From Glycomyces sp. NRRL B-16210 (GTDB lineage: Bacteria; Actinomycetota; Actinomycetes; Mycobacteriales; Micromonosporaceae): DNA of 64,000 nucleotides. The DNA is taken from contig NZ_JOGR01000009.1 of the NCBI RefSeq assembly GCF_000719515.1, forward strand, positions 130,901-194,900, in the 5' to 3' direction. The notes under the pieces are model-generated. The model ran no database searches. It worked only from the letters and a program-made list of their open reading frames with translations, and was not told the DNA's origin. Made by a program: the position numbers and the translations under genes. Position 1 is the stretch's first letter. Every line of letters begins with the position of its first letter. Shown here piece after piece: positions 51,534 to 59,911 of this stretch.

Positions 51534-52148
51534 CTAGCCGGCGGCCATGTCTCCGGTGGCCGGGTCTCCCTGGGGCTCGAAGTCGAGCTTGACCGTTCCG
51601 TTCGGGAAGACGCTCGAATTCACCAGCCGCAGCGCCGACGGCACGGTCCCGGCCTCGAACACGCGCTTCCCCCGGCCGAGCACCAGCGGATACACCCACA
51701 GGTTCAGCCGGTCCACCAGACCCAGGTTCAGCAGCGACTGGAGCAGGTCGAGACTGCCGATCACCTGGACCTCGTCGTGGCGCTCCTTCAAGGCCGCCAC
51801 CGCCTCGGCGAGGTCACCTCCCAGAACACTGGAGTTGTTCCAGCCCAGCGGGTCCGCGAGCGTCCTGCTCGCGACGTACTTCGGGACCTCGTTGAGCAGG
51901 CCCTTGAACTCGATCTCGTCCGGCGCGCTTGGCCAGTACGCCTCGAAGATGTCGTAGGTCTTGCGGCCGAGCAGCAGCGCGTCCATGCTCTTGGCCTGGT
52001 CGAACACGAGGCCGTCGGCCGCCGGCTCGATCAGCGGCGCCTGCCAGCCGCCGTAATCGAAGCCGCTGTCCTTGTCCTCGTCGGGCCCGCCCGGGGCCTG
52101 CGCGACCCCGTCGAGGGTCATGAACTCGGTGACGATGAGCTTGCCCAT
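51534..52148 (-). CDS. Dihydrofolate reductase-family (RibD C-domain-like) protein
   Basis: This 204-residue protein has the DHFR/RibD_C fold pattern: LIVTEFMTLDGVAQAPGGPDED at the start, MDALLLGRKTYDIFEAYWP, and VQVIGSLDLLQSLLNLGLVDRLNLWVYPLVLGRGKRVFE. These stand-alone proteins bind NADPH and are common in actinobacteria, but the substrate is unknown and they are not the housekeeping DHFR. It is followed 81 bp downstream by nothing on the same strand; a TetR gene lies upstream on the same strand. Confidence 0.88.
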   Translation of the reverse strand: MGKLIVTEFMTLDGVAQAPGGPDEDKDSGFDYGGWQAPLIEPAADGLVFDQAKSMDALLLGRKTYDIFEAYWPSAPDEIEFKGLLNEVPKYVASRTLADPLGWNNSSVLGGDLAEAVAALKERHDEVQVIGSLDLLQSLLNLGLVDRLNLWVYPLVLGRGKRVFEAGTVPSALRLVNSSVFPNGTVKLDFEPQGDPATGDMAAG

Positions 52149-52229
52149 GGTCCGTCCCTTTCGCTTGGGAATCCTCGCCTGTAGAGACGAGCCCGCGAGC
52201 CGGGACTCATCGGCGCCCGCGCGGCCCCG

Positions 52230-52874
52230 CTAGCGAATGAAGTCGGCGAAACCGCGGAACATCGCCTCCAGCGCCACGTCGAACCGTGCGTCCTCGCCTT
52301 GCGGCCGGGGGGTGCCGATCGCCTCGGCTATGAGCGGGAACTCCTGCGGATCGACGCCGGTCAGGCGTTCCTCCTTCGCGGCCGCCCCGTCCGGCACGGT
52401 GGTCGGGGAGGTCGCGACGTGGCCGACGACGAACTCCGTCAGCGAATACACCAGGTCCATGGCCGTCCTCGTCGGAAAGCCCGCCTTGCGCAACTCCCGC
52501 AGGCCGTACTCCATGACCCGCAGGCTCTGCGGGGTCACCGCGGGGCGCGTGATCACCGCCGGCATGAGGCTCGGGTGCGCGAGGAGCGTCGCCCGCAGCG
52601 AGCGGGCGTAGCCGCGAAGCCACGCCTGCCAGGACGCGTCCTCCTCCAGCGACAGTGTGGCCAGCGAGAACACGTGCTCGACCAGGCCGTCGAGCAGGGC
52701 CTCCTTGTTCGCGAAGTAGTTGTAGAGGGTCATCGCCTCCACGCCGACCTCGGCGCCGAGCCGGCGCATCGACAGCTTCGCGAGCCCGTCCCGGTCCACC
52801 AGCCGCACCGCGCCCTCGAGCACGGCCTCACGGGTCAGCCCGGCCTTCTGGCCGCGGGTCCGATTGGCGGTCAT
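52230..52874 (-). CDS. TetR/AcrR-family regulator with TetR_C-type domain
   Basis: This 214-residue protein has the helix-turn-helix LVDRDGLAKLSMRRLGAEVGVEAMTLYNYFANKEALLDGLVEHVF, typical of the TetR_C group, and a helical C-terminal ligand domain. The ATG follows AGAGGGGGCACC. Two CATAC-N3-GTATG-like palindromes lie between it and the divergent membrane-protein gene, so it likely represses both. Confidence 0.9.
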   Translation of the reverse strand: MTANRTRGQKAGLTREAVLEGAVRLVDRDGLAKLSMRRLGAEVGVEAMTLYNYFANKEALLDGLVEHVFSLATLSLEEDASWQAWLRGYARSLRATLLAHPSLMPAVITRPAVTPQSLRVMEYGLRELRKAGFPTRTAMDLVYSLTEFVVGHVATSPTTVPDGAAAKEERLTGVDPQEFPLIAEAIGTPRPQGEDARFDVALEAMFRGFADFIR

Positions 52875-52894
52875 GGTGCCCCCTCTTGATTATT

Positions 52895-52907
52895 CATACG
52901 ACGTAAG
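52895..52907. promoter_or_regulatory. TetR operator, imperfect
   Basis: CATACGACGTAAG matches the CATAC-N3-GTATG pattern of its neighbour at 52928 except for one base. The centres are 33 bp apart, about three helical turns. Confidence 0.55.
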
Positions 52908-52927
52908 TATAGGGTGCGAGAAGGAAA

Positions 52928-52940
52928 CATACATCGTATG
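52928..52940. promoter_or_regulatory. TetR operator, perfect palindrome
   Basis: CATAC-ATC-GTATG lies 43 bp before the divergent membrane-protein gene and on the promoter side of the TetR gene. Confidence 0.65.
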
Positions 52941-52982
52941 ATTCGATGGCGTTCACCCGCGCCGTCGAGCGAAGGGAAACCA

Positions 52983-53456
52983 ATGTCCGCTGACACCCGA
53001 ACCCAGGTGAGGCCCGCGTCCCGGCCGCGGCTGCTCCTCGCCATGTACCTAGGGCTCGCGCTGACCGCGATCGCCGCGGTCGCGCCCCTGATCGACATCG
53101 CCACGGTCGACACCCTGACCGACCACGTGCGCCAGGCCTACCCCGACTGGCCCGCGAGCGAGGTGGGCAAGGACCGCGACGCGATCGCGACCTACCTCGC
53201 GGCCACCGGGGGACTGGGCCTCGTGTGCTGGCTCGTCGCGATCGGGGCGGTCGCCACGGGGCGCCGCTGGGCCCGCGGCCTGGTGACCGCCCTCTTCGCG
53301 GTCGGGACGCTGATCGCCCTCACCAACATGTCCCTCGGCGGCGAGGGCTACGACACGATCCTGCCGCCCGCCTACGGCGCCCTCGGGCTGCTGCCGTGCC
53401 TCGCCGGACTCGCGGCGGTGATCCTCGTCTGGCGCAAGGACAAGAACGCGACCTGA
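52983..53456 (+). CDS. Four-span membrane protein of unknown function
   Basis: This 157-residue protein has four hydrophobic segments (about 17-42, 75-97, 102-120 and 128-150). An extracytoplasmic loop between the first two reads TVDTLTDHVRQAYPDWPASEVGKDRDAI. Such proteins are often found next to TetR genes. The ATG follows AGGGAAACC. It is probably the regulated target of the divergent TetR protein. Confidence 0.78.
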   Translation: MSADTRTQVRPASRPRLLLAMYLGLALTAIAAVAPLIDIATVDTLTDHVRQAYPDWPASEVGKDRDAIATYLAATGGLGLVCWLVAIGAVATGRRWARGLVTALFAVGTLIALTNMSLGGEGYDTILPPAYGALGLLPCLAGLAAVILVWRKDKNAT

Positions 53457-53466
53457 CCAGGACGCC

Positions 53467-53850
53467 TCAACCGTGCGCGGCCTCCGGGACCGCCTCACCA
53501 CGAGGCTCGGGTTCGCCGTCGACGAACCGGAGCATCGAGTCGAGGCGGTCCCGGACCGCCGTCAAGTTCTCCACCTGCGAGGCGATCCGCGCACGCTCGG
53601 CCTCCAGCACCGCCTTCTGCTCGGCGGTGACCTCATCGCGGTGGCGGCACCGCTTCAACTTCGCGATCGCCCGACTGGGCAGTCCCGCCGAGAGCATCAT
53701 CCGGATCCACCGCACCGTCTCCACCGCCTCCGGCTCGTACAGCCGCTGCCCGCTCGAACTGCGCTCCGAGACCAGCAGCCCCTGCTTCTCGTAATACCGC
53801 AGCGAACGCACGCTCGCCCCCGTCGCCTCGGCCAACTCCCCGATCCGCAT
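53467..53850 (-). CDS. MerR-family transcriptional regulator
   Basis: This 127-residue protein begins MRIGELAEATGASVRSLRYYEKQGLLVSERSSSGQRLY, the MerR winged helix. A coiled-coil dimer helix follows (AEQKAVLEAERARIASQVENLTAVRDRLDSML), with no metal-binding cysteines. The ATG at 53850 follows AGGAGGGGCGCGG. It is divergent from the SDR gene, whose promoter has the long spacer and dyad expected for MerR control. Confidence 0.9.
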   Translation of the reverse strand: MRIGELAEATGASVRSLRYYEKQGLLVSERSSSGQRLYEPEAVETVRWIRMMLSAGLPSRAIAKLKRCRHRDEVTAEQKAVLEAERARIASQVENLTAVRDRLDSMLRFVDGEPEPRGEAVPEAAHG

Positions 53851-53883
53851 CCGCGCCCCTCCTGTGGTCTCCGACACCAATAT

Positions 53884-53915
53884 TTGCCTCTGACACCGAT
53901 GTCAGGTCTTAGCGT
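53884..53915 (+). promoter_or_regulatory. MerR-type promoter of the SDR gene
   Basis: TTGCCT (53884-53889) and TAGCGT (53910-53915) are 20 bp apart, longer than usual. The perfect dyad CTGACA-CCGA-TGTCAG (53890-53905) fills the spacer. MerR regulators activate such promoters by untwisting the DNA. Confidence 0.65.
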
Positions 53916-53958
53916 TGGCCGCGCAACAGCGACCCACGCTCGAGAACGGAAGCGCCAC

Positions 53959-54681
53959 ATGAACCTCCACGGATCCACCGCCCTCGTCACCGGCGCCAAC
54001 CGCGGCATCGGCCGCCACTTCGCACGGCAACTACTGGAACGCGGCGCGACCAAGGTCTATGCCGCCGCACGCAATCCCGAACAGATCGACCTGCCCGGCG
54101 TCGAACCGATCCGGCTCGACATCACCGACCCCGACTCGGTCGCCGCGGCAGCCAAAGCCGCCCCCGACGTGACGGTCCTCATCAACAACGCCGGCATCGC
54201 GACCTTCCAGAACCTCGTCACCGGCGACGCCGACGCGGCCCGGACCGAGATGGAGACCAACTTCTTCGGCACGCTCAACATGGTGCGGGCCTTCGCGCCC
54301 GCGCTGGCCGCGAACGGCGGCGGGGCGATCCTCAACATCCTCTCGGTCCTGTCGTGGCGCTCGGTCAACCTCGCGACCGCCTACGCCGCTTCGAAGGCCG
54401 CCTCGTGGAGCCTCACCAACGGCGCCCGCCTGGAGCTGGCCGCCCAGGGCACGCAGGTGACGGGACTGCACGTCAGCGGCGTCGACACCGACATGCTCGC
54501 CGCGGTCGAGGCCGACAAGAGCGACCCGGCCGACGTCGCCCGCGCGGGACTCGACGGCATCGAGGCCGGCGCGCTCGAAGTGCTCGCCGATCAGGCCGCG
54601 ATCGACCTCAAAGCCACCCTGAACGCCGACCTGCGCGACCTCTACCCCGAACTCACCGCCAATCAGCTCACTGCCGGATAG
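53959..54681 (+). CDS. Short-chain dehydrogenase/reductase
   Basis: This 240-residue classical SDR has the cofactor motif TGANRGIG, NNAG (near residue 77), catalytic Ser in NILSVLSW and the YAASK active-site pair. The Arg in AARNPEQID after the second strand suggests NADP preference. It is the likely target of the divergent MerR regulator. The substrate is unknown. A hairpin follows. Confidence 0.9.
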   Translation: MNLHGSTALVTGANRGIGRHFARQLLERGATKVYAAARNPEQIDLPGVEPIRLDITDPDSVAAAAKAAPDVTVLINNAGIATFQNLVTGDADAARTEMETNFFGTLNMVRAFAPALAANGGGAILNILSVLSWRSVNLATAYAASKAASWSLTNGARLELAAQGTQVTGLHVSGVDTDMLAAVEADKSDPADVARAGLDGIEAGALEVLADQAAIDLKATLNADLRDLYPELTANQLTAG

Positions 54682-54718
54682 GTCACAGCCAGTTCGCTCA
54701 CTGCCGGTTAGTGCACCG

Positions 54719-54744
54719 CCGGGCCCGTGCTCGCACGGGCCCGG
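54719..54744 (+). terminator. Hairpin terminator after the SDR gene
   Basis: GGGCCCGTGC and GCACGGGCCC pair around a 2-base loop, with two more pairs at the base, 38 bp after the stop. Confidence 0.75.
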
Positions 54745-54760
54745 CATGGACCGGAGCGCG

Positions 54761-54766
54761 CATAAT
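54761..54766 (+). promoter_or_regulatory. -10 box of a probable leaderless promoter
   Basis: CATAAT ends 7 bp before the ATG at 54773 and just after a terminator. With a start point near 54773 the message would have no leader, and no Shine-Dalgarno sequence is present. Confidence 0.5.
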
Positions 54767-54772
54767 CGATCG

Positions 54773-55534
54773 ATGCGCCCTCCGAAACCCTGGCCCGGCG
54801 ACCCCGACACCTTCTGGGCCGCCACCGCCACCGGCATCGACACGCTGCCGCGCCGCACACCGCCCGACCTCTCCCGCTTCGAGGACTTCGAACGCCTCGC
54901 CGGCTGGCCGAAACCCGGCGCGGGCTCGGCGATCATCTGGGGCGTGTTCGGCGCCGCATACCTCGTCTACGCGATCGTGGCGTTCGCTATCCGCCCCGAT
55001 CCGGTCGACGGGGCCGAGGGCCTCTGGGCCGCCTTCGATGTCGCCGTGCGCTGGCACTGGGTCATCGCTCTGGCGGCCGGCGTGCTGGCCCTCCTCCACG
55101 CGCCCCGGGTCTACCGCAAGGACCGGCGCGACCACCCCAAGGAGGTCCGCGACATGTACGAGGCGGCCCGCGACCGCGGCGTGATGGTCGAGACCTTCCC
55201 GACCGACTTCAAGGTCCACGGCAGCGGAGGCTGGTCCAGTGCCGTGGTCGGGATCGACGCGCGCCTCGACCCCGTGGCCGCCGCGCGGATCCGGCGGGCG
55301 TTCAAGGACTGGTTCGCGCACCTCAGGACCGACGCGAAGACCGCCAACGCGGTGCGCGACCACAACGGCGAGCGCGAGGTGCGGCCCGCTGCGGACATCT
55401 TCGGGCCCGAGGCCGAAGGCGGCTATCTCATCAGGCACGACTACTTCCGCAAGCGCTGGATGCTGCTCGTGCCCGACCCGCCGAACTCGAGCAAGCGGTG
55501 GGACCAGCTCCCCGTCGACGAATCGGCCGCCTGA
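54773..55534 (+). CDS. Membrane-associated protein of unknown function
   Basis: This 253-residue protein has a soluble N-terminus, two membrane helices (about 54-75, SAIIWGVFGAAYLVYAIVAF, and 92-110, WHWVIALAAGVLALL) and a soluble C-terminal domain of about 135 residues with no family I recognise. The ATG at 54773 is preferred to 54746, because the earlier codon lies immediately after the terminator hairpin and before the -10 box. Confidence 0.72.
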   Translation: MRPPKPWPGDPDTFWAATATGIDTLPRRTPPDLSRFEDFERLAGWPKPGAGSAIIWGVFGAAYLVYAIVAFAIRPDPVDGAEGLWAAFDVAVRWHWVIALAAGVLALLHAPRVYRKDRRDHPKEVRDMYEAARDRGVMVETFPTDFKVHGSGGWSSAVVGIDARLDPVAAARIRRAFKDWFAHLRTDAKTANAVRDHNGEREVRPAADIFGPEAEGGYLIRHDYFRKRWMLLVPDPPNSSKRWDQLPVDESAA

Positions 55535-55541
55535 ACCGGGA

Positions 55542-56381
55542 TCAGGCGAGGTCGGCGAGCACGCCCGCGAGTTCCTCGGGGCGCACGAGGACGCCCACGT
55601 GGCTCGACTCGATGGTGCGCACGTCGAACAGGTTCTGCGGGGTGAGCGCGTCCGCCTCCTTGATGAACAGGTCCTGGAGCTCGACCGGGATCGACGTGTC
55701 CCGCGCGAGCCGGATATAGGTGCGCGGCAGCCGGCCCCAGGTCTCGGCATCCGCGCGGTCGTCGGGGCCGCCCGCGTCGCGGCTCTCGTCCGGGGTGAGG
55801 GTGCTCAGGAAGACCCGGAACTCGTCGTCGGTGCCGTCGGCGAGCAGCGACTCCTTGAGCGCCGCGAGCAGGACCGGGTCGGTGGTGCGCCAGTTCATCC
55901 GCACCGCGCCGAGCCGCGCCGGGTTCGCCGCCGTCACGCCCATCACCCCGTCGAGGACGCTCCCGGAGTTCTCCGGGCGGACCACGTACTCGCGCGGGGA
56001 GTGGTCGACGCAGCACCAGGCCGACATGTACACCAGGTGGTCCAGCAGCTCCGGGTGGCGGTTCGCCACGGGGGTGAGAGTGAGGCCGCCGCGGCTGTGG
56101 GCGACCGCGATCACCGGGCCGTGCTCCTTGGCGCGGCGCAGGAGCGCGACCATGTGCTCGACGTTCGCCTCCAGGCCCACACCGACGAGGTTCGACGGCG
56201 CCACGGCCAGCTCGGCCGCGTCCTGCGTCTGGTAGGCCGAGGGGAAGCCCGCCCCGAAGCCGTGGCCGGGCAGGTCCACCGCGAGCGACCGGTGCCCCAG
56301 CAGCGCCAGCTCCCGCTGAAGTGGCGCCCAACTGAACGAATTGGCGTTGGAACCGTGGATGAGTACGAACGTCGGCGTCAT
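55542..56381 (-). CDS. Alpha/beta hydrolase
   Basis: This 279-residue protein has the oxyanion segment FVLIHGSNANSFSW, the nucleophile elbow VIAVAHSRGGLT (Ser in HSRGG) and a C-terminal histidine in TIESSHVGVLVRPEELA. The layout resembles plant-esterase-like hydrolases of the EstC/hydroxynitrile lyase type. The substrate is unknown. The start at 56381 lies 6 bases after GATAAT, so the mRNA is probably leaderless. Confidence 0.85.
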   Translation of the reverse strand: MTPTFVLIHGSNANSFSWAPLQRELALLGHRSLAVDLPGHGFGAGFPSAYQTQDAAELAVAPSNLVGVGLEANVEHMVALLRRAKEHGPVIAVAHSRGGLTLTPVANRHPELLDHLVYMSAWCCVDHSPREYVVRPENSGSVLDGVMGVTAANPARLGAVRMNWRTTDPVLLAALKESLLADGTDDEFRVFLSTLTPDESRDAGGPDDRADAETWGRLPRTYIRLARDTSIPVELQDLFIKEADALTPQNLFDVRTIESSHVGVLVRPEELAGVLADLA

Positions 56382-56386
56382 GGCCC

Positions 56387-56392
56387 GATTAT
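56387..56392 (-). promoter_or_regulatory. -10 box of a probable leaderless promoter
   Basis: GATAAT on the minus strand ends 5 bases before the hydrolase ATG at 56381. No ribosome site separates them. Confidence 0.5.
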
Positions 56393-56487
56393 CGCACCGG
56401 TGGTGAGACGGGACGGTCGCGCTGCGCGGCGCGACCGTCCCCAATGGCGTGCCGAGGGGCGGCGCGAGCGGGGCCGCCCTCCGGTGT

Positions 56488-57768
56488 CTAGCTGAAGTCG
56501 GCGCCGAGGTCCGGGTAGTCCTTCGGGACCAGGAAGTCCGTGCTCGGGATCGAGCCGTCCGCGGCCCTGGGGCCGGTGATCACCGAGGCGCTGGTATTCC
56601 GGAGGTCGGCGTCCACCCACTTCGACTTGATGTCCCAGGAGTTGCCCGACCCGGTGGACGGTCCGAGCGCGACCTGCGTGGCGTTGTTGAGCGCGAGGTT
56701 CGCCGTCAGCTGCGAGGTCGAGGAGTCGACGTCGAAGCCGGTCTTGCCGTTCTTCCAGGCGGTCGAGTCGTTGAAGTGGAGCGTGCCGGGGTTGCCGTTG
56801 TCGGTGAAGCCGTGGGCGGAGTTCTTCCACGCGATGGAGTTCACGACCACGTGGTCGGCGGGCAGGTCGTCATCGCCGCCGCCCATCTTGAAGCCGTTGC
56901 CGTCGCCGGAGTAGTTCGGCAGGTCCCAGTGGTTGTACCCGTTGCTCCACGCGAGGGAGTCCTCGATGCGGATGGGGGAGAGGAACTCCCAGGCGTCGAA
57001 GCCGTCGTCGGAGTTGTTCCACAGCCGAGCGCCGATGACGGTGTTCCCGGTGCCCGAGCCCTCCTTGATCGCGAGGCCGTCGGCGCTCTCGCCGTTCTTG
57101 CGGGGGTCGCGGTTGCCGTAGGCGTCGAGGTTCACGATCAGGTTGTCCGAGGAGGCGCCCTGGATGTGCAGGCCCGACTCGTAGTTGTCGCGGGTGATGA
57201 GCCCGTCGTAGACGTTGTGGCTGCTGTCGACCGCGAAGATCCCGTAGGGGCCGTTGATGATCTCCAGGTTCTCGAAGCGCCAGTGGTCGCCTTCGACGTG
57301 GAGGGCGCCGCGGTCGGGGCGGGGAATCGAGGAGTCGACGGCGCCGGGGGTGTACGGCATGTTCTCCCCGTCGATGATCACCTTCTCGTTCTCGTAGGCG
57401 CGCAAGGTGATCGGGGCGGCGGCGGTGCCGTCGGCGATGATCTGGACGTTCGTGTCCGGGGCGTAGGTGCCGCCGCGGATCTGGATGACGGTGCCGGGTT
57501 CGGCGCGGTCGACGGCGGCCTGGAGGGTCTGGAGCGGCTCGGTCACGGTGCCCGGGGCGGCGTCGTCGCCGTCGGTGGCGACGGTGATCGTGGCGGTCTG
57601 GGCCGAGGCCGTGTGGGTCCAGGCGAGGGTGGCGCCGGTGGCGGTCGCGGCGGCGGTGACGGCCGCGAGCGCGAGGACGGCCTTGCGGGTCCAGCGGCGG
57701 CGGGCGGTGGGAGCGGCGGTGCGGCCGCGCGTTGCGCGCGCGGCGGCGCGCGAAGATGCAGTGGTCAT
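56488..57768 (-). CDS. Exported right-handed beta-helix protein, PL9 pectate-lyase-like
   Basis: This 426-residue protein has a long basic signal region (MTTASSRAAARATRGRTA then RRRWTRKAVLALAAVTAAATATGATLA, possibly Tat-type) and cleavage near ASAQT. A parallel beta-helix follows: IQIRGGTYAPDTNVQI, WRFENLEIINGPYGIFAVDSSHNVYDG, ARLWNNSDDGFDAWEF, LAWSNGYN and GNGFKMGGG. The GNGFKMGG segment resembles the catalytic-lysine region of polysaccharide lyase family 9. It probably cleaves pectate or a related polyuronate outside the cell. A LacI-type palindrome covers its promoter. Confidence 0.85.
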   Translation of the reverse strand: MTTASSRAAARATRGRTAAPTARRRWTRKAVLALAAVTAAATATGATLAWTHTASAQTATITVATDGDDAAPGTVTEPLQTLQAAVDRAEPGTVIQIRGGTYAPDTNVQIIADGTAAAPITLRAYENEKVIIDGENMPYTPGAVDSSIPRPDRGALHVEGDHWRFENLEIINGPYGIFAVDSSHNVYDGLITRDNYESGLHIQGASSDNLIVNLDAYGNRDPRKNGESADGLAIKEGSGTGNTVIGARLWNNSDDGFDAWEFLSPIRIEDSLAWSNGYNHWDLPNYSGDGNGFKMGGGDDDLPADHVVVNSIAWKNSAHGFTDNGNPGTLHFNDSTAWKNGKTGFDVDSSTSQLTANLALNNATQVALGPSTGSGNSWDIKSKWVDADLRNTSASVITGPRAADGSIPSTDFLVPKDYPDLGADFS

Positions 57769-57836
57769 GTGAGGGTCGCTCTCTCGATGATGCGGTACGA
57801 GATCGATGAAGGCGCTTGCCGACGCCTGGCGTTCAC

Positions 57837-57850
57837 GGTAACCGGTTGCA
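57837..57850. promoter_or_regulatory. LacI-type operator in the pectate-lyase promoter
   Basis: GGTAACCGGTTGCA contains the palindrome AACCGGTT with central CG, as in LacI/GalR-family operators. On the minus strand TTGACT (57864-57859) is a good -35 box and the palindrome overlaps the expected -10, so binding would repress. Confidence 0.5.
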
Positions 57851-57921
57851 TAGACAAAAGTCAATGTATGGGTGGAAATCGCGACCGGCTCGGCGAGGAT
57901 CGGAGCCCTCGTCGCATGGCG

Positions 57922-58027
57922 GACACGTCCGGGTGACACGAGGCGGGCCGGGCCCGGTTCTTGTCGTACCCGCGCGGGAAAGTGGGACCTACCTTTCCCC
58001 AGGGAGGGTGGGGGTTAGGGATGGCAA
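57922..58027 (+). repeat. Dispersed repeat family I, copy 3
   Basis: It matches copy 2 from ACACGTCCGGGTGACAC and copies 1 and 2 over TTCTTGTCGTACCCGCGCG, CCTACCTTTCCCCAGGGAGG and GTGGGGGTTAGGGATGGCAA. It lies between the ends of the spacer separating the pectate-lyase and RamB-like genes. Confidence 0.85.
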
Positions 58028-58162
58028 TACCACCGTGCGAGCGAAAACCACCCCGAGGTCCGCTTCGAGGCCCGCCTCATGGCAGTACGACCGTGCACTT
58101 GGCAACCGGCCCGGAGGGTCGCCGCAGCGTTCCGGACCGCGTTTGCCCGCGCCGCTCCTTGA

Positions 58163-59782
58163 TCAGTCCTTCGAGTGGCGTTCCAGGAACTGGTAGACCT
58201 CGGTCTCGTCCACGCCCGGGAACGAGCCGATCGGCATCGCCGCCAACTGCGAGCTCGCCGCCCGCGCCGTCGGCCACACCTGACCCGCCCACGCCCGCGA
58301 CAGCTCCCGCGGAGGATTGCGGCAGCAGTCCGGGTCCGGACAGCGCGAGACCGACCGCGCCCGCGTCTCCTTGCCCCGGAACCACTTCGCCGACTCGTAC
58401 GGCACCCCGATGCTCAGCGAGAACAGCCCGTCCGGGCTCCGCTCCGTCCTCGCCGTGCACCAGTACGTGCCCGTGGCCGTGTCCGTGTACTGGTTGAACG
58501 CGTTGAACTTGTCCGGCACGTCGAAGACCTGCCGGCTCGTCCAGTACCGGCAGATCGGCTGTCCTTCGATCGCCCCCGTCGCGTCCGCCGGGAACGCCAC
58601 GTCGTCGTTCTCGTACGCCTTGAAGATGATCCCCGACTTGTGCACCTTCTGGAAATGCGTGCGGATCCCCAGGTGGTGCGTCGCCAGGTTCGTGAAGCGG
58701 TGCGCCGCCGCCTCATAGGACACCGCGAAGTTGTCCCGCAGGTCCTCCACCGCGATCTCCTTGCCCGCCATCGACTGCCGCAGATGCGCCACCGCGCTCG
58801 ACTCCGGGATGAGCAGCGCCGCCGCCAGGTAGTTCGTGGACACCCGCTGCCCCAGGAACTCCAGGTACGTGCGCGGCACCTCGTGCTGGAGCACATGGCT
58901 CGCGAGCGCCTGGAGCAGCACCGTCCGCGGATCGTGCGAGCCCGTGCCCACCTGCGTCAGGTAGATCCGGCGGTGCTTGAGGTCGGTCACCGACCGCGTC
59001 GAATGCGGCAGGTCGTCCACGTGGTGCAGCGTGAACCGCAGGTGCGCGGCCAGATCCGCGATCTGGTGCTGCGACAGCGGCCCGCCCGCATAGCCCACGT
59101 GCCCCAGGAGCGTGCGCGCCTCGGCCTCGATGTCGCCGAAGTAGTTGTCCTTGTCCCGCATCCGCCGCCGCAGCTCCGTGTTCGCCCGCCGCGCCTCCTC
59201 CGGTGTCGCCGCGTGCAGGTTCACCTGGCGGTCCACCTCCCGGTGCAGACCCACGAGGGCCTCCAGGATCTCGGTGGGAATCCGCCCCGACGGCTTCACC
59301 GACGGCAGCCCCAGCGACCGGTACTGCACCGACCGCTGCGCCCGCTCCAGCTCGATCTCCAGCGCCACCCGCCGGTTCGGCGGCTCGGCCCCCAGCAGCT
59401 CGTCCGAGGACACCCCCAGCGCCCTCGCGAGCGCCCGCAGCATCGACAGCTTCGGCTCCTTCTTGCCGTTCTCGATCAGTGACAACTGCGACGCCGCCGC
59501 CCCGACCGCCGCGCCCAGGTCGTCCAGGCTCATCTCCCGCTGCTTGCGCAGGTGCCGGATCTGCTTGCCCAGGCTGATGAGGTCCACCGCGACGTCGTCG
59601 GCAGCCAACTCCGCCGCCTCTGCCGCACCCCACGGCCGGTGCACCTCGTCGACGGGCAGCGCGTCTGCGGGACCCTCGGCCGCCGGCCGCGGCGCCTTGC
59701 GGCTGCGTGGCGGCACCGGCACCCGCTTGGCCCCGGCGCCCTCGCGGGCCTCGTTCACGGCACTCGATGGCAGGTTCGTCAT
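58163..59782 (-). CDS. ramB: RamB-like regulator of acetate metabolism (XRE helix-turn-helix plus ImmA/IrrE-like domain)
   Basis: This 539-residue protein has an unusual disordered N-terminal extension of about 65 residues and an XRE helix-turn-helix (LGKQIRHLRKQREMSLDDLGAAVGAAASQLSLIENGKKEPKLSMLRALARALGV). An ImmA/IrrE-like segment follows (LASHVLQHEVPRTYLEFLGQRVSTNYLAAALLIPES), then the C-terminal short-chain acyl-CoA-regulator domain, rich in cysteine (CPDPDCCRNPP). In Corynebacterium and Mycobacterium RamB controls aceA, aceB and pta-ackA. Here it is divergent from aceA. The open frame runs on to 61351, but that part is antisense to aceA, so I start at the ATG 59782. Confidence 0.88.
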   Translation of the reverse strand: MTNLPSSAVNEAREGAGAKRVPVPPRSRKAPRPAAEGPADALPVDEVHRPWGAAEAAELAADDVAVDLISLGKQIRHLRKQREMSLDDLGAAVGAAASQLSLIENGKKEPKLSMLRALARALGVSSDELLGAEPPNRRVALEIELERAQRSVQYRSLGLPSVKPSGRIPTEILEALVGLHREVDRQVNLHAATPEEARRANTELRRRMRDKDNYFGDIEAEARTLLGHVGYAGGPLSQHQIADLAAHLRFTLHHVDDLPHSTRSVTDLKHRRIYLTQVGTGSHDPRTVLLQALASHVLQHEVPRTYLEFLGQRVSTNYLAAALLIPESSAVAHLRQSMAGKEIAVEDLRDNFAVSYEAAAHRFTNLATHHLGIRTHFQKVHKSGIIFKAYENDDVAFPADATGAIEGQPICRYWTSRQVFDVPDKFNAFNQYTDTATGTYWCTARTERSPDGLFSLSIGVPYESAKWFRGKETRARSVSRCPDPDCCRNPPRELSRAWAGQVWPTARAASSQLAAMPIGSFPGVDETEVYQFLERHSKD

Positions 59783-59861
59783 TTCCCCAGTATCGCGAAG
59801 AACTGCCGATCTTTCCACCCCAAACGGCTCCCAGACCGCCTCCATCGATGAAAGATTGCTG

Positions 59862-59875
59862 TTACCTGCAAGTAA
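59862..59875. promoter_or_regulatory. Candidate operator between ramB-like and aceA
   Basis: TTACCTGCAAGTAA is a 14-bp palindrome with one mismatched pair and a TGCA centre. It also forms TTGC-N8-GCAA with the sequence to its left. It lies 37 bp before aceA and may be the RamB site. Known corynebacterial RamB sites contain TTTGCAAA-like cores. Confidence 0.5.
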
Positions 59876-59911
59876 TGACCGCACTGCGGTCCCGACTTCT
59901 CGGAGCCGACG

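Noticed and set aside
51534..52148. Housekeeping dihydrofolate reductase
   Set aside because: It belongs to the stand-alone RibD_C-like group and there is no thymidylate synthase or folate gene nearby.
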